A stretch of DNA of 19,858 nt from contig CALBMD010000028.1 in NCBI GenBank assembly GCA_937896265.1, forward strand, positions 1-19,858. Reading direction: 5' to 3'. This DNA comes from an uncultured Pseudomonadota bacterium (GTDB lineage Bacteria > Bdellovibrionota_B > Oligoflexia > Oligoflexales > Bog-1112). The notes under the pieces are model-generated. The model saw only the letters and a program-made list of their open reading frames with translations, was not told the DNA's origin and made no database searches. A program made the translations under genes and the position numbers. Below are positions 8,055 through 15,928 of the stretch, piece by piece; positions within the stretch are counted from its first letter, which is position 1; each line of letters begins with the position of its first letter.

Positions 8055-8984
8055 CTATTTAAGAGCGATAAAATGAACCTTTGCTCCTTGCATCTGGCTC
8101 TCTTTGAGAAAAAAGCTGCAAGATAGGCCCTTAATCTGCTTAAACCACACTTTCTCTTTATTGCGAGCAAAAAGCTCTTGGCAAGCTTTTGCTCCATCAA
8201 GAGTGTGGTATTCTTGTTGACCAACTGCAAGCTTTAAACCAAGTCCAATCCCATCTTTAACCATAAGGGCTGAAAAAGCGGTGAGAGTAGGGCCAAGATC
8301 AGCTTGTAGATGGGCAAGCCATTTTTCTTGGAGCAAAGCTAAACTTTGCTCTTTTATCATTGTCTCATGTTCTTTTGCCACAAAATGAGGAGTGTCTAGC
8401 GTTAATAGAAGCGCTAATTGATAGGCCAATGATCCTAAAAGCTCATCACCGCTTTTTTGCCAGCTCCTTGCTTGCAAAAACCAACTCTCAGCACTTTTTT
8501 GTAGGTGAGTTGTTCGTTGAAAATAATAATAACCAACACGCCAGTCATCTTTAGTAGGAACCAGAGTCATAAGAACTTGTCCCGACTCTGTTTTTCCATT
8601 GATACTAAAGAGTAATAATAACTGCTGGCTATAACCATAGTGTGGATAGATCTTATAAGCACTGCAATCTAAGCTTGTCTTTTCACCGTCAATTGCAAAG
8701 ATGTGCTGGATAGCAACAGCAAAGGGCTCCCCTAACACCTCTTTTTGTTTCGTAAAAGAAGCTTTAAGATTGAGATGAATGTCGCCTTTTCGCTCATGAA
8801 AAAGCTCTGCGAGCTTGCGAGCATTTTGTTGCTCAAGCTCTTTTTTTAGTCTGCCTACTTTCTCTTGCAACGTTTTGGTTAAAGATGAAAGAGGCTTGAT
8901 GCTACAAGTTGCCTCAAGAACAAAGCTAAAAGAAAAGAACAGAAAGCTACTTTTTACAAGTAGAGCATAAACTTTTTGCTTCAT
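8055..8984 (-). CDS. Secreted protein of unknown function in the glmS-fabI-fmt operon
   Basis: I do not recognise the family. The 309-residue protein begins MKQK, followed by a hydrophobic stretch of about 20 residues rich in Leu, Phe and Ser, with likely cleavage near VLEA-TCS. The Cys there lacks a proper lipobox (Glu at -3), so a soluble periplasmic product is likelier than a lipoprotein. After the signal comes a charged, coiled-coil-like segment (about 34-65, LQEKVGRLKKELEQQ), then a beta-rich middle (about 75-160) and a helical segment around 165-235. The ATG has GGGAGAG about nine bases upstream, which supports this start although it lies 38 bp inside the preceding gene. It lies between fmt and the LpxH-like gene, so an envelope role is a reasonable but unproven inference. 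Confidence 0.75.
   Translation of the reverse strand: MKQKVYALLVKSSFLFFSFSFVLEATCSIKPLSSLTKTLQEKVGRLKKELEQQNARKLAELFHERKGDIHLNLKASFTKQKEVLGEPFAVAIQHIFAIDGEKTSLDCSAYKIYPHYGYSQQLLLLFSINGKTESGQVLMTLVPTKDDWRVGYYYFQRTTHLQKSAESWFLQARSWQKSGDELLGSLAYQLALLLTLDTPHFVAKEHETMIKEQSLALLQEKWLAHLQADLGPTLTAFSALMVKDGIGLGLKLAVGQQEYHTLDGAKACQELFARNKEKVWFKQIKGLSCSFFLKESQMQGAKVHFIALK
8165..8194. repeat. Inverted repeat within the secreted-protein gene (hairpin candidate)
   Basis: GAGCAAAAAGCT (8165-8176) pairs with AGCTTTTGCTC (8184-8194) around a seven-base loop, with one extra A in the left arm. It could form a hairpin in the operon mRNA, although it also encodes protein. Confidence 0.4.
8331..8351. repeat. Perfect 8-bp hairpin within the secreted-protein gene
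   Basis: GAGCAAAG (8331-8338) and CTTTGCTC (8344-8351) flank the loop CTAAA. On the plus strand it is followed by TTTT and so looks like an intrinsic terminator, but the gene here runs on the minus strand. It could only act on antisense transcription, or it may simply be a product of codon use. Confidence 0.4.
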
Positions 8985-9228
8985 ATTCTTGTCTCTCCCA
9001 CCCAGCGAACTCGCTATTTACTGTTTCTAAGGCATCGGTTAGAAATTCATATTCCACAGAAAATATATCGGTTAAACTCTTGCGATCGACACAATAGACA
9101 TGATAGTAAAACCTGCTATTTCCTGGCGAATAGACATGACTAATTCCAGCCTGCCTATCGCCAAACGTCAAGCATGAGCCTTCATAATTTTCCACTGTCA
9201 GTTCTTTAATATCTACTGCTTCCATCAT
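8947..9228 (-). CDS. Small protein of unknown function, 93 residues
   Basis: I do not recognise this protein. It is acidic, apparently cytoplasmic (no signal peptide or membrane segment), with a beta-rich middle (GISHVYSPGNSRFYYHVYCVD) and a helical part (SLTDIFSVEYEFLTDALETV). It ends in a Cys-x-x-Cys pair (Cys88, Cys91) just before the C-terminus; Cys19 and Cys46 are the others. Two adjacent ATGs (9228 and 9225) are possible. Evidence that it is real: it starts three bases after the fmt stop codon, has GAGAAA upstream, and overlaps the next gene by 38 bp in the same direction, as expected in a tightly packed operon. The paired cysteines could bind a metal or be redox active; this is inference. 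Confidence 0.7.
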   Translation of the reverse strand: MMEAVDIKELTVENYEGSCLTFGDRQAGISHVYSPGNSRFYYHVYCVDRKSLTDIFSVEYEFLTDALETVNSEFAGWERQEYEAKSLCSTCKK

Positions 9229-9231
9229 CTA

Positions 9232-10212
9232 TCATTTCTCAAGATTTGTGCTAAAAAGTTTTTCTTCGCTATTTTTCAATCGATTCCAAAAATCAACCAC
9301 TCGATCTGATTTTGATCCTTCAACCTTTAGTCTATCGACCCTGAGAAAGCCTTCACCAGTGGCCACAACAAGAAAGCTCTCGCCAGCTTCTTTGCGTAAA
9401 ACAAAGCCGCCTGGTGCCAGCGATAAGGCGTCACAAACAACAGGTCTGATACTTGCAAATAAGACCCGCTTTCCCTGCAAAAAGGAGTAAGAACCTGGCC
9501 AAGGACAAAAAGCGCGAAATTTATTATAAATAGCCTCAGCTTGCTCTTGCCATAAGATCTGACCATCTTCTTTTTGGATCTTTTTACAAAAGCTTAACTT
9601 GCTTAAGTCTTGAGCCGTGCCAGAAAAATGCGCATCTTTGAGCATTGACAATGCTTTGCTCAATAATTTCCCTGAACTGGCAAAAAGACGCTGCTGCAAA
9701 TCCTGTGCTGTCTCATGCGCACCGATAGCAAACTCTTCTTTGACTATAATGTTACCAGCATCTAACTCTCTCACCGTAAAAAGCACGCAAACGGTGGTTT
9801 GCAGGTGGCCAGCTAACAGACTCTGTTGCACCGGCGTAGCCCCTCGAAACTGCGGAAGATCTGAGGGATGAATATTGATAACAGCCCTCTTAGCGCAAGA
9901 TAAAAATTCTTCACTTAAAATCTTACCATAGGCACAAGTAACCATAACATTTGGCGCTAACTCGCGCAGCTGCTCGAGAAACGCCTGGGTATTAGGGCTT
10001 GCTGGCTGTAGCGTTAATAGACCCTGTTCTTTAGCAAAACGGGCCACAGGAGGATCTTCAGGTTCTTTATCACGGCCACGCCCGATAAATTTTGCAGGCT
10101 GACTCACAACCGCTACTACTTCATACTCAGGCAAACTAAGAAGATGCTCTAAAGGAGCTATCGCCTGCGCTGGCGAGGCTAAATAAACAATACGCTCTTT
10201 ATTAGTTAGCAT
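9232..10212 (-). CDS. fmt: Methionyl-tRNA formyltransferase Fmt
   Basis: Transfers a formyl group from 10-formyltetrahydrofolate to Met-tRNA(fMet) for translation initiation. The N-terminal formyltransferase domain shows VSQPAKFIGRG (about 37-46), the catalytic triad Asn113 and His115 in NIHPS plus Asp151 in ELDAGNI, and the loop LPQFRGATPVQ. The C-terminal tRNA-binding domain follows (KIQKEDGQILW, FCPWPGSY). The frame is open to 10320, but the family begins just before KERIVYLASP, so the ATG at 10212 with AGGA upstream is chosen, giving 326 residues, slightly above the usual 310-320. That start lies 11 bp inside the fabI end, consistent with coupling. No def (peptide deformylase) is adjacent, unlike many genomes. 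Confidence 0.94.
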   Translation of the reverse strand: MLTNKERIVYLASPAQAIAPLEHLLSLPEYEVVAVVSQPAKFIGRGRDKEPEDPPVARFAKEQGLLTLQPASPNTQAFLEQLRELAPNVMVTCAYGKILSEEFLSCAKRAVINIHPSDLPQFRGATPVQQSLLAGHLQTTVCVLFTVRELDAGNIIVKEEFAIGAHETAQDLQQRLFASSGKLLSKALSMLKDAHFSGTAQDLSKLSFCKKIQKEDGQILWQEQAEAIYNKFRAFCPWPGSYSFLQGKRVLFASIRPVVCDALSLAPGGFVLRKEAGESFLVVATGEGFLRVDRLKVEGSKSDRVVDFWNRLKNSEEKLFSTNLEK

Positions 10213-11038
10213 CTGATCCTGCATCTCTTGGTTTAAACCCCCATTTTTCAAAGGCTCTACCAGGACTACCCATGATGCTATATCCGCCATCAACATGCAT
10301 GATTTCACCGGTGACGCCACTGCTTAGATCGCTAAGTAAGAAAAGAGCGCTCTTTGCCACCTCTTCAACACTCACATTACGGCCCAAAGGAGCAATGCCA
10401 GCATTCATATTAAGCATATCCCTAAAATCACCAACTGCTGATGCTGCCAGTGTCTTGATTGGACCAGCGCTGATGGCGTTGACACGGATCCCTTTTTCGC
10501 CAAGATCAAAGGCCAAATACTTCACAGACGCATCAAGAGCTGCTTTTGCTACTCCCATAAGGTTATAGCCAGCAACTACTTTCTCACCGCCAAGGTAAGT
10601 AAGAGTCAATACCGAAGAGTTAGGATTTAAGATCTTAGCGGCACGCTGAGTGGTAGCAATCAAACTATAAGCGCTGCTCTCAAGAGCAGTCAAAAAACCG
10701 GCGCGAGTGACGTCTAGGGTCGGTTTTTTTATCTCCTCGGCAGAAACAAAAGCAATCGAATGGACAAAAAAATCAAGCTTGCCTACTTTTGCCTCGACCT
10801 CAGCAAAAAACCTATCTAAATCTTCATCCTTATTGACGTCGCATGGAGCAACAAGCAACGGATTAAACCCTTCAACAACGCGCAGCAAGCGCTCAGCCAT
10901 CTTGCCTCTTTCATCTGGCAAGTGGGAAAAAGCCATCTTGGCGCCTTGCTCATGGCAGCTTGTACTTATAGCGGCAGCGATCGAGCGATTGTTTGCAATC
11001 CCCATCACTAATCCTTTTTTTCCTGCTAAAAGACTCAT
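10202..11038 (-). CDS. fabI: Enoyl-[acyl-carrier-protein] reductase FabI
   Basis: Catalyses the last reduction of each fatty-acid elongation cycle, using NADH (or NADPH in some members). It is a divergent SDR with the FabI hallmarks: GIANNRSIA at 13-21 as cofactor loop, FVHSIAF at 91-97, TLTYLGGEKVV, and the catalytic Tyr148, Tyr158 and Lys165 (Tyr158-x6-Lys165). HVDGGYSIMG lies near the C-terminus. It has 278 residues against 262 in E. coli, the excess being a C-terminal tail. The position equal to E. coli Gly93 is Ala, as in several other natural FabIs. The ATG is preceded by a strong AGGAGG that overlaps the stop codon of the upstream helicase gene. The end overlaps fmt by 11 bp. Confidence 0.95.
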   Translation of the reverse strand: MSLLAGKKGLVMGIANNRSIAAAISTSCHEQGAKMAFSHLPDERGKMAERLLRVVEGFNPLLVAPCDVNKDEDLDRFFAEVEAKVGKLDFFVHSIAFVSAEEIKKPTLDVTRAGFLTALESSAYSLIATTQRAAKILNPNSSVLTLTYLGGEKVVAGYNLMGVAKAALDASVKYLAFDLGEKGIRVNAISAGPIKTLAASAVGDFRDMLNMNAGIAPLGRNVSVEEVAKSALFLLSDLSSGVTGEIMHVDGGYSIMGSPGRAFEKWGFKPRDAGSDAN

Positions 11039-11047
11039 AACTTCCTC

Positions 11048-13177
11048 CTAATCCATACCGGATATCGTTTTTAAGTGAGATGCCGTAATTTTTCTTTGTC
11101 CGAAGTCTTTGAAATCAACGACTGCTTTAATTGCGCCAAATTCCTCACCAACCTCTTCTACTACACCTTTACCAAAGGTTGGATGCGAAACCAAAGAACC
11201 AGCCTTTATTTTTATCGCTGAGGACATCGAAACAGAACTTGAGCTTAATTCCCTAATCATGCCAGCAGGCAACTCGCGCAAAAAACGGGAAACAGGGTTG
11301 GTCATCCATTGATTGTAGACTCGTCTTTTTCTAGCACAAAGAAGAGACAACTTCTGTTTGGCACGTGTCATACCAACATAAAAAAGCCTGCGCTCTTCTT
11401 CTAAGTTCTCTGGATTTTTAACACTATTTCTATGCGGAAGTAAACCATCTTCAACGCCAGCAATGTAAACTCGATCAAACTCAAGGCCTTTAGCTGAGTG
11501 AAGGGTCATAAGGCTCACACCATCTTGCCCCTCTTCCTCACTACCGCCTAGCGCTGATTCTAAAAGCCACTCTGAAAGCCCGGCCCCTGGATGTTTACCA
11601 CTCCATTCAGAAATAGCAGCCCCAAGCTCATGAATGTTAGCTAGCTTCTCTTCTGCTTGAGAGGGAAATTTCTCTACTAGGTATTGTTTATAGTCTAACT
11701 TTTGCAAGAGAGAAGGTAAAAGTGACTCTAAACGCACCTGCTGCAGGTCTTTAACCAACTCATGAAACGAAGAGACTAACGCTTGAAACTTTTTTCCCCC
11801 GCGAGAAGATTCTTTCGCTAAGCCCTCACAAGCTTGTAAAAGCGAAATATTTTGACTCCTCGCTGCCATCTCTATATCCTCAAGCCCCTTCGCCCCAATG
11901 CCCCTAGGCGGCACATTGACGATTCGGCTAAAAGCCATATCATCAGAGGTGTTGAGAATCACGCGCAGATAGGCAATCATATCCTTGATTTCTGCTCTAT
12001 CATAAAATCTGAGGGAACCATAGATTCGATAAGGAACCTGCGCCCGCCTTAAGTTGTCTTCAATCGCTCGCGATTGGGCATTGGTACGATAAAAAATAGC
12101 TGTGTTGAAAAAGGGGTATTCCTGGCGCTCTTTTAAGAGCAGATCAACAATGGCTGATGCTTCTAGTTCACCATCATAACAAAGCTGAAAATGAAGCGGC
12201 TCGCCAGCTTCATTTTGTGTCCAGAGCTTTTTTTCTGCCCGATATTTGTTGTTTTGAATGAGTGCATTAGCCGCTTTAATGATCGTGCCACTGCAACGAT
12301 AATTTTGCTCTAACTTAATCATTTGAGCGCTTTGATAGCGCTGAGTGAAAGTTAAAATATTCGATGGATCAGCTCCTCGCCAACTATATATTGACTGATC
12401 ATCATCACCGACAACACAAATGTTTCCTTCGTTATTAGTCAAAAGAGAAATAAGAGCAAACTGCGTTGGGTTGGTATCTTGATACTCGTCCACAAGGATA
12501 TAGCGATAGCGTTCTTGCAAAAGCGATCTAATTTGCCCATTTTGCCGCAAAAGATGCACCATATGCATCATAAGATCAGAAAAATCCATCGCATTGCACT
12601 GCAGCAAATAAAGCTGATACCGCTCGTATATTTTAGCGCCAAACTCTGGAAAAAACCTTGGCGGCTTTGCTTGCACATCTTGTGGCGTTAAGCATAAAGT
12701 TTTGGCCTGCTGAATAGCTCGTTCATATTCAGCAACAACATGCTTGTCAAAACTAAGATTAAAATCATTTTTAATGATGCTTTTAAGTGCCGCTATCGAG
12801 TCTTTGGTATCATAAATGATAAAATCATTGCGAAAACCAAGTTGGCTAGCAAATTCTCTTAACCAGCGCACACAAGAAGAATGAAAAGTTCCTACGTGAA
12901 CCCATGAAGAAGAAAGAGAAAGAGCCGCAATACGCTCTTTCATTTCTTTTGCCGCTTTATTGGTAAAAGTCATGGCCAAGATTTGACTTGGCCTTACACC
13001 GTTTTCTAAAAGCAGGGCAATCCTTGCGGTGATAACACGCGTTTTACCGCTGCCTGCACCAGCAAATATAACGAGTGGCCCCTGATCATGCAAACAAGCG
13101 ACACGTTGCTCTTCGTTCAAACTTGCTAGGATCGATGCACTATTTTGGTTTAGTATCTTTAACGCGTTATTTGTCAC
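11048..13177 (-). CDS. uvrD: UvrD/PcrA-type superfamily 1 DNA helicase
   Basis: ATP-dependent 3'-5' DNA helicase used in repair and in removing blocks from replication. It has 709 residues with all SF1A motifs: Walker A AGAGSGKT (39-46), GTFHS, VDEYQDTNPTQ (motif II), GDDDQSIYSWRGA (III), KLEQNYR (IV), TLHSAKGLEF (V) and VGMTRAKQKL (VI). The end (KAGSLVSHPTFGKGVVEEV to the C-terminus) matches the Tudor-like domain of PcrA/UvrD that contacts RNA polymerase. The start is GTG at 13177, with GGAG about ten bases upstream overlapping the glmS end, and the Walker A position fits this start. UvrD, PcrA and Rep cannot be separated with certainty by eye. It lies seven bases after glmS. Confidence 0.93.
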   Translation of the reverse strand: MTNNALKILNQNSASILASLNEEQRVACLHDQGPLVIFAGAGSGKTRVITARIALLLENGVRPSQILAMTFTNKAAKEMKERIAALSLSSSWVHVGTFHSSCVRWLREFASQLGFRNDFIIYDTKDSIAALKSIIKNDFNLSFDKHVVAEYERAIQQAKTLCLTPQDVQAKPPRFFPEFGAKIYERYQLYLLQCNAMDFSDLMMHMVHLLRQNGQIRSLLQERYRYILVDEYQDTNPTQFALISLLTNNEGNICVVGDDDQSIYSWRGADPSNILTFTQRYQSAQMIKLEQNYRCSGTIIKAANALIQNNKYRAEKKLWTQNEAGEPLHFQLCYDGELEASAIVDLLLKERQEYPFFNTAIFYRTNAQSRAIEDNLRRAQVPYRIYGSLRFYDRAEIKDMIAYLRVILNTSDDMAFSRIVNVPPRGIGAKGLEDIEMAARSQNISLLQACEGLAKESSRGGKKFQALVSSFHELVKDLQQVRLESLLPSLLQKLDYKQYLVEKFPSQAEEKLANIHELGAAISEWSGKHPGAGLSEWLLESALGGSEEEGQDGVSLMTLHSAKGLEFDRVYIAGVEDGLLPHRNSVKNPENLEEERRLFYVGMTRAKQKLSLLCARKRRVYNQWMTNPVSRFLRELPAGMIRELSSSSVSMSSAIKIKAGSLVSHPTFGKGVVEEVGEEFGAIKAVVDFKDFGQRKITASHLKTISGMD
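12188..12216. repeat. Perfect 10-bp inverted repeat inside the helicase gene
   Basis: AAAATGAAGC (12188-12197) and GCTTCATTTT (12207-12216) flank a nine-base GC-rich loop whose GGC/GCC could pair further. It falls in the coding region for NEAGEPLHF. Transcribed, it would form a stable hairpin about 965 bases into the helicase reading frame. It may be chance, or a site of RNA processing within the long operon mRNA. Confidence 0.45.
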
Positions 13178-13184
13178 AGGAGCT

Positions 13185-15011
13185 CTACTCCACTGTTACC
13201 GACTTAGCGAGATTGCGCGGTTGATCCACATCAGTATCACGTAAAAGGGCCATGTGGTAAGCAAAAAGCTGCAAAGGTATCACGGAAAGAACGCTTTGCA
13301 ATACAGGGTCATCCACTTGCGGACAAGCAATATAATTCTCGCATAAGGCCTTTAAGCGCAAATCATCTTTGCTGCCAATACCTAAAATGCGCCCTTCCCG
13401 CGCTTTTAACTCCTCAACATTGGACAACATTTTGCTGTGCTGGCCGTCATGCGGAACAATAGCCAAAATTGGCATATAGCGGTCTATAAGCGCAATAGGC
13501 CCATGCTTGAGTTCCCCACCAGCATAGCCTTCAGCGTGGATATAAGAGATTTCTTTTAATTTCAAAGCTCCCTCGCAAGCAATCGGGTAGCTAAGCCCAC
13601 GACCTAAAAATAAAAAATGCCGTTCTTGAAAGTAAGATTTTGCAACTTCTGCAACCGCGCTGTCTAAGGCCAAAGCTTGTTCAACAGCGTAGACAAACTT
13701 CTTAAGAGAACGGTATTTAGCTTGCCAAAAAGAAGGTTCAAAATCGCGAGTCTTCTTGGCGACAGCTAAGGTAAAGAAATAGAGATTTAACACCATAGAA
13801 GTAAATGCTTTGGTAGAGGCAACCCCAATCTCAGCCCCTGCCTTCATATTTAGAAAAACATCCGATGATCTAGGAATAGAGGCATGCTCTACATTACAAA
13901 TAGACATCACTTGGCAGCCAACTTTTTTCGCATGCTTAACACAAGCAAGAGTATCTGCTGTTTCTCCCGATTGCGTCATAGCAATTAACAAGGTGTTTTT
14001 ATCTAAATAGGGATCACGATAGCGAAACTCGCTAGCAAGCTCCACTTCTACAGGTCTTTTAATCATGGGCTCTAACATATATTTACCCATAAGCCCTGCA
14101 TAATACGAGGTGCCACAACCAACAATGTGAATCTTTTGCATCCTATCTAGATCTAAATTAGCAATGATTCTTGCAAGCGAGCTGGCTGTTTCATCAGAAA
14201 AGTTATGCCCTATGGACTGGGAAATTACCGCAGACTGTTCATAGATCTCTTTGAGCATATAGTGATGGTAGTGCCCTTTAGAGGCTGCATCTTCTTTGAC
14301 GTCTAAAACTGTAGGTGTTTTGGTTATGCGCTCGCCAGAAAAATTCCAAAACTCAACACCTGATTTAGTTAAATAAGCGATTTCAGCATCTTCAAGAAAA
14401 TAGAATTTCTTCGTGTGATTTACTAAAGCTAAGGCATCAGAAGCGAAAAAGTTCTCACCCTCACCCTCACCAATCACAAGCGGCGATCCCTGTTTTACAA
14501 TATAAAAACCTTCGGGTTTATTAGAATCTAAAATACCAAGCGCATAAGCTCCCTCTAACTTGGGAATAAGCCGTAAAATGCGCTCAAAAAGACTCAAACC
14601 CCTTTCCTCAGGGACATCAAGTAAATGCACAATAACTTCAGAGTCGGTCTCAGAGCGAAAGCAAGCGCCATCTTCAAGTAATTTTAGTTTGATCTCTTTG
14701 TAGTTTTCAATGATTCCGTTGTGAACAAGGACTAAGCCCTCCTTTTCATGGGGATGAGCGTTGTCATAGGAAGGAGTGCCATGAGTCGCCCAACGGGTAT
14801 GCCCAAGCCCAATAGTTGATTCCTTAGGCATCTCAGTCAGCAGAGGTTTTAGCTGCGCTAGCTTACCGACAGCCTTGGCCATCTGGAGCTTGCCATCAAA
14901 TACAGTAGCGATACCTGCCGAGTCATAACCTCTGTATTCCAGCTTCTCAAGACCAGTATATAAAATATCAAGACAGGGTTTTGGGCCAATGTATCCAATA
15001 ATGCCGCACAT
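13185..15011 (-). CDS. glmS: Glutamine-fructose-6-phosphate aminotransferase GlmS
   Basis: Makes glucosamine 6-phosphate from fructose 6-phosphate and glutamine, the entry to peptidoglycan and lipid A precursors. It has 608 residues, the standard length. The N-terminal glutaminase (about 1-240) begins MCGIIGYIG, with Cys2 as nucleophile after Met removal, and has GHTRWATHG and HNGIIENY. Two SIS domains follow: GCGTSYYAG with TQSGETADT, and GRGLSYPIACEGALKLKEISYIHAEGY with GELKHGP. The C-terminus PRNLAKSVTVE carries the conserved lysine. The ATG has AAGGGAA upstream. It is the first gene of the seven-gene operon. I see no glmS-ribozyme-like region in the roughly 170-base leader. Confidence 0.97.
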   Translation of the reverse strand: MCGIIGYIGPKPCLDILYTGLEKLEYRGYDSAGIATVFDGKLQMAKAVGKLAQLKPLLTEMPKESTIGLGHTRWATHGTPSYDNAHPHEKEGLVLVHNGIIENYKEIKLKLLEDGACFRSETDSEVIVHLLDVPEERGLSLFERILRLIPKLEGAYALGILDSNKPEGFYIVKQGSPLVIGEGEGENFFASDALALVNHTKKFYFLEDAEIAYLTKSGVEFWNFSGERITKTPTVLDVKEDAASKGHYHHYMLKEIYEQSAVISQSIGHNFSDETASSLARIIANLDLDRMQKIHIVGCGTSYYAGLMGKYMLEPMIKRPVEVELASEFRYRDPYLDKNTLLIAMTQSGETADTLACVKHAKKVGCQVMSICNVEHASIPRSSDVFLNMKAGAEIGVASTKAFTSMVLNLYFFTLAVAKKTRDFEPSFWQAKYRSLKKFVYAVEQALALDSAVAEVAKSYFQERHFLFLGRGLSYPIACEGALKLKEISYIHAEGYAGGELKHGPIALIDRYMPILAIVPHDGQHSKMLSNVEELKAREGRILGIGSKDDLRLKALCENYIACPQVDDPVLQSVLSVIPLQLFAYHMALLRDTDVDQPRNLAKSVTVE

Positions 15012-15184
15012 AAATTTCCCTTTTCTTTTATTTCTCGCATGTAACTTAAAACCCGCAATAGGCTTTCTTAGTTAGTTTTAGCAACAATAGCGCAAAGATT
15101 GTCTCTAGGCTACTTTAACTGGACAGCGCTCGCCAAGTTCGTTTAAGATTAAGCCCGAACTATATTGGAATTTAAGGGTACGAT
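15012..15184. promoter_or_regulatory. Divergent promoter region between glmS operon and HEAT gene
   Basis: This 173-bp region must hold the promoters of both divergent units. Toward the HEAT gene there is a TATATT at 15161-15166 as a possible -10 element. The inverted repeat AGTTCG (15136-15141) / CGAACT (15156-15161) overlaps its edge and could be an operator. A convincing -35 box is not visible on either strand. Assignment is by position and symmetry only. Confidence 0.35.
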
Positions 15185-15928
15185 TTGGGACTAATCGCCG
15201 CTTACAAAAATTTTAAGGCATCTCGACTGAGAAAAGCTATTGAAAAGAATTCACTTTTGGTAAAAAAGCCAAAGGCTATTCGCGAAGATAGAGTACAAGC
15301 TATCGAATTTTTCTCGAAAATTGATGATTGCCAGATAGCGATACCTGCTCTTTTGACTCGCTTTGACTTCAGCCTCGAGCATGGCATTAACGACACAAGA
15401 GAAAAAGAATCCACCCTTCAGGGGATTATTCGCTTTGGCGCTGAAGCGATCCCTCTTATCAAGGATCACCTAAAAAAATCAGACCGCATAGCCTGGCCCA
15501 TTAAGTGCCTCAAAGAGGTAGCTAGCGATCAAGAAGTTATTGAGGTTTTGGAAGCAATCTTAGATTACAACGATGTAGCTTTAGATCAGAGTAAAACTGA
15601 GAAAAATTTCGACATCCTTTGCTATTTAAGAGACTACTCTTTAGCTAAAGATCACCCGACTCGTCTTACCCACTTCTTACAAGAGCATGACGAGAGAGTC
15701 CGTTATGCTGCTGTTGAGGTATTACTCAAACAAGACATTGAAGAAGTGCAGGAAAAGCTTGAGCCGTTTATTCGCGATGATTCAGCAGAAAATACGAGGA
15801 TCCGCCAAGTAATTATTAGGGCCTTTATCGACAAAAAGCTCTCTTTGAAAGACAAAGCCCACTTCGCTGTGGGCCCCTTTATTCCAGGGGTAGCCATTTC
15901 TCATGAGTTTATCTTAACAGAGATCTAA
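15185..15928 (+). CDS. HEAT-repeat protein
   Basis: Protein of 247 residues made of paired helices in the style of HEAT-like repeats: DDCQIAIPALLTRF (about 55-68), GAEAIPLIKDHL, DQEVIEVLEAIL, HPTRLTHFL, and DERVRYAAVEVLLKQDIEEVQEKL (about 168-191). Such repeats form a scaffold for protein binding; no catalytic residues are evident. The whole pattern, starting MGL-x-x-x-Y and ending with a short FIPGVAISHEF segment, resembles a family I remember from Deltaproteobacteria, of unknown function. The start is TTG at 15185, six bases after AAGGG; an in-frame stop (TAA, 15173-15175) lies just upstream, so no longer version exists. It is divergent from glmS. Its last two codons and stop fall at the edge of the long repeat that follows. 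Confidence 0.82.
   Translation: MGLIAAYKNFKASRLRKAIEKNSLLVKKPKAIREDRVQAIEFFSKIDDCQIAIPALLTRFDFSLEHGINDTREKESTLQGIIRFGAEAIPLIKDHLKKSDRIAWPIKCLKEVASDQEVIEVLEAILDYNDVALDQSKTEKNFDILCYLRDYSLAKDHPTRLTHFLQEHDERVRYAAVEVLLKQDIEEVQEKLEPFIRDDSAENTRIRQVIIRAFIDKKLSLKDKAHFAVGPFIPGVAISHEFILTEI

Noticed and set aside
10213..10320. N-terminal extension of Fmt to 10320
   Set aside because: The additional 36 codons lie wholly within fabI in another frame and have no counterpart in the Fmt family. The ATG at 10212 has its own ribosome binding site.
10202..11038. Ala at the FabI position equal to E. coli Gly93 as a triclosan-resistance change
   Set aside because: Natural FabIs such as that of Staphylococcus aureus carry Ala there and remain sensitive, so it is ordinary variation.
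15012..15184. glmS ribozyme upstream of glmS
   Set aside because: The leader is short, without the nested pseudoknot-like helices expected, and the ribozyme is typical of Gram-positive bacteria.
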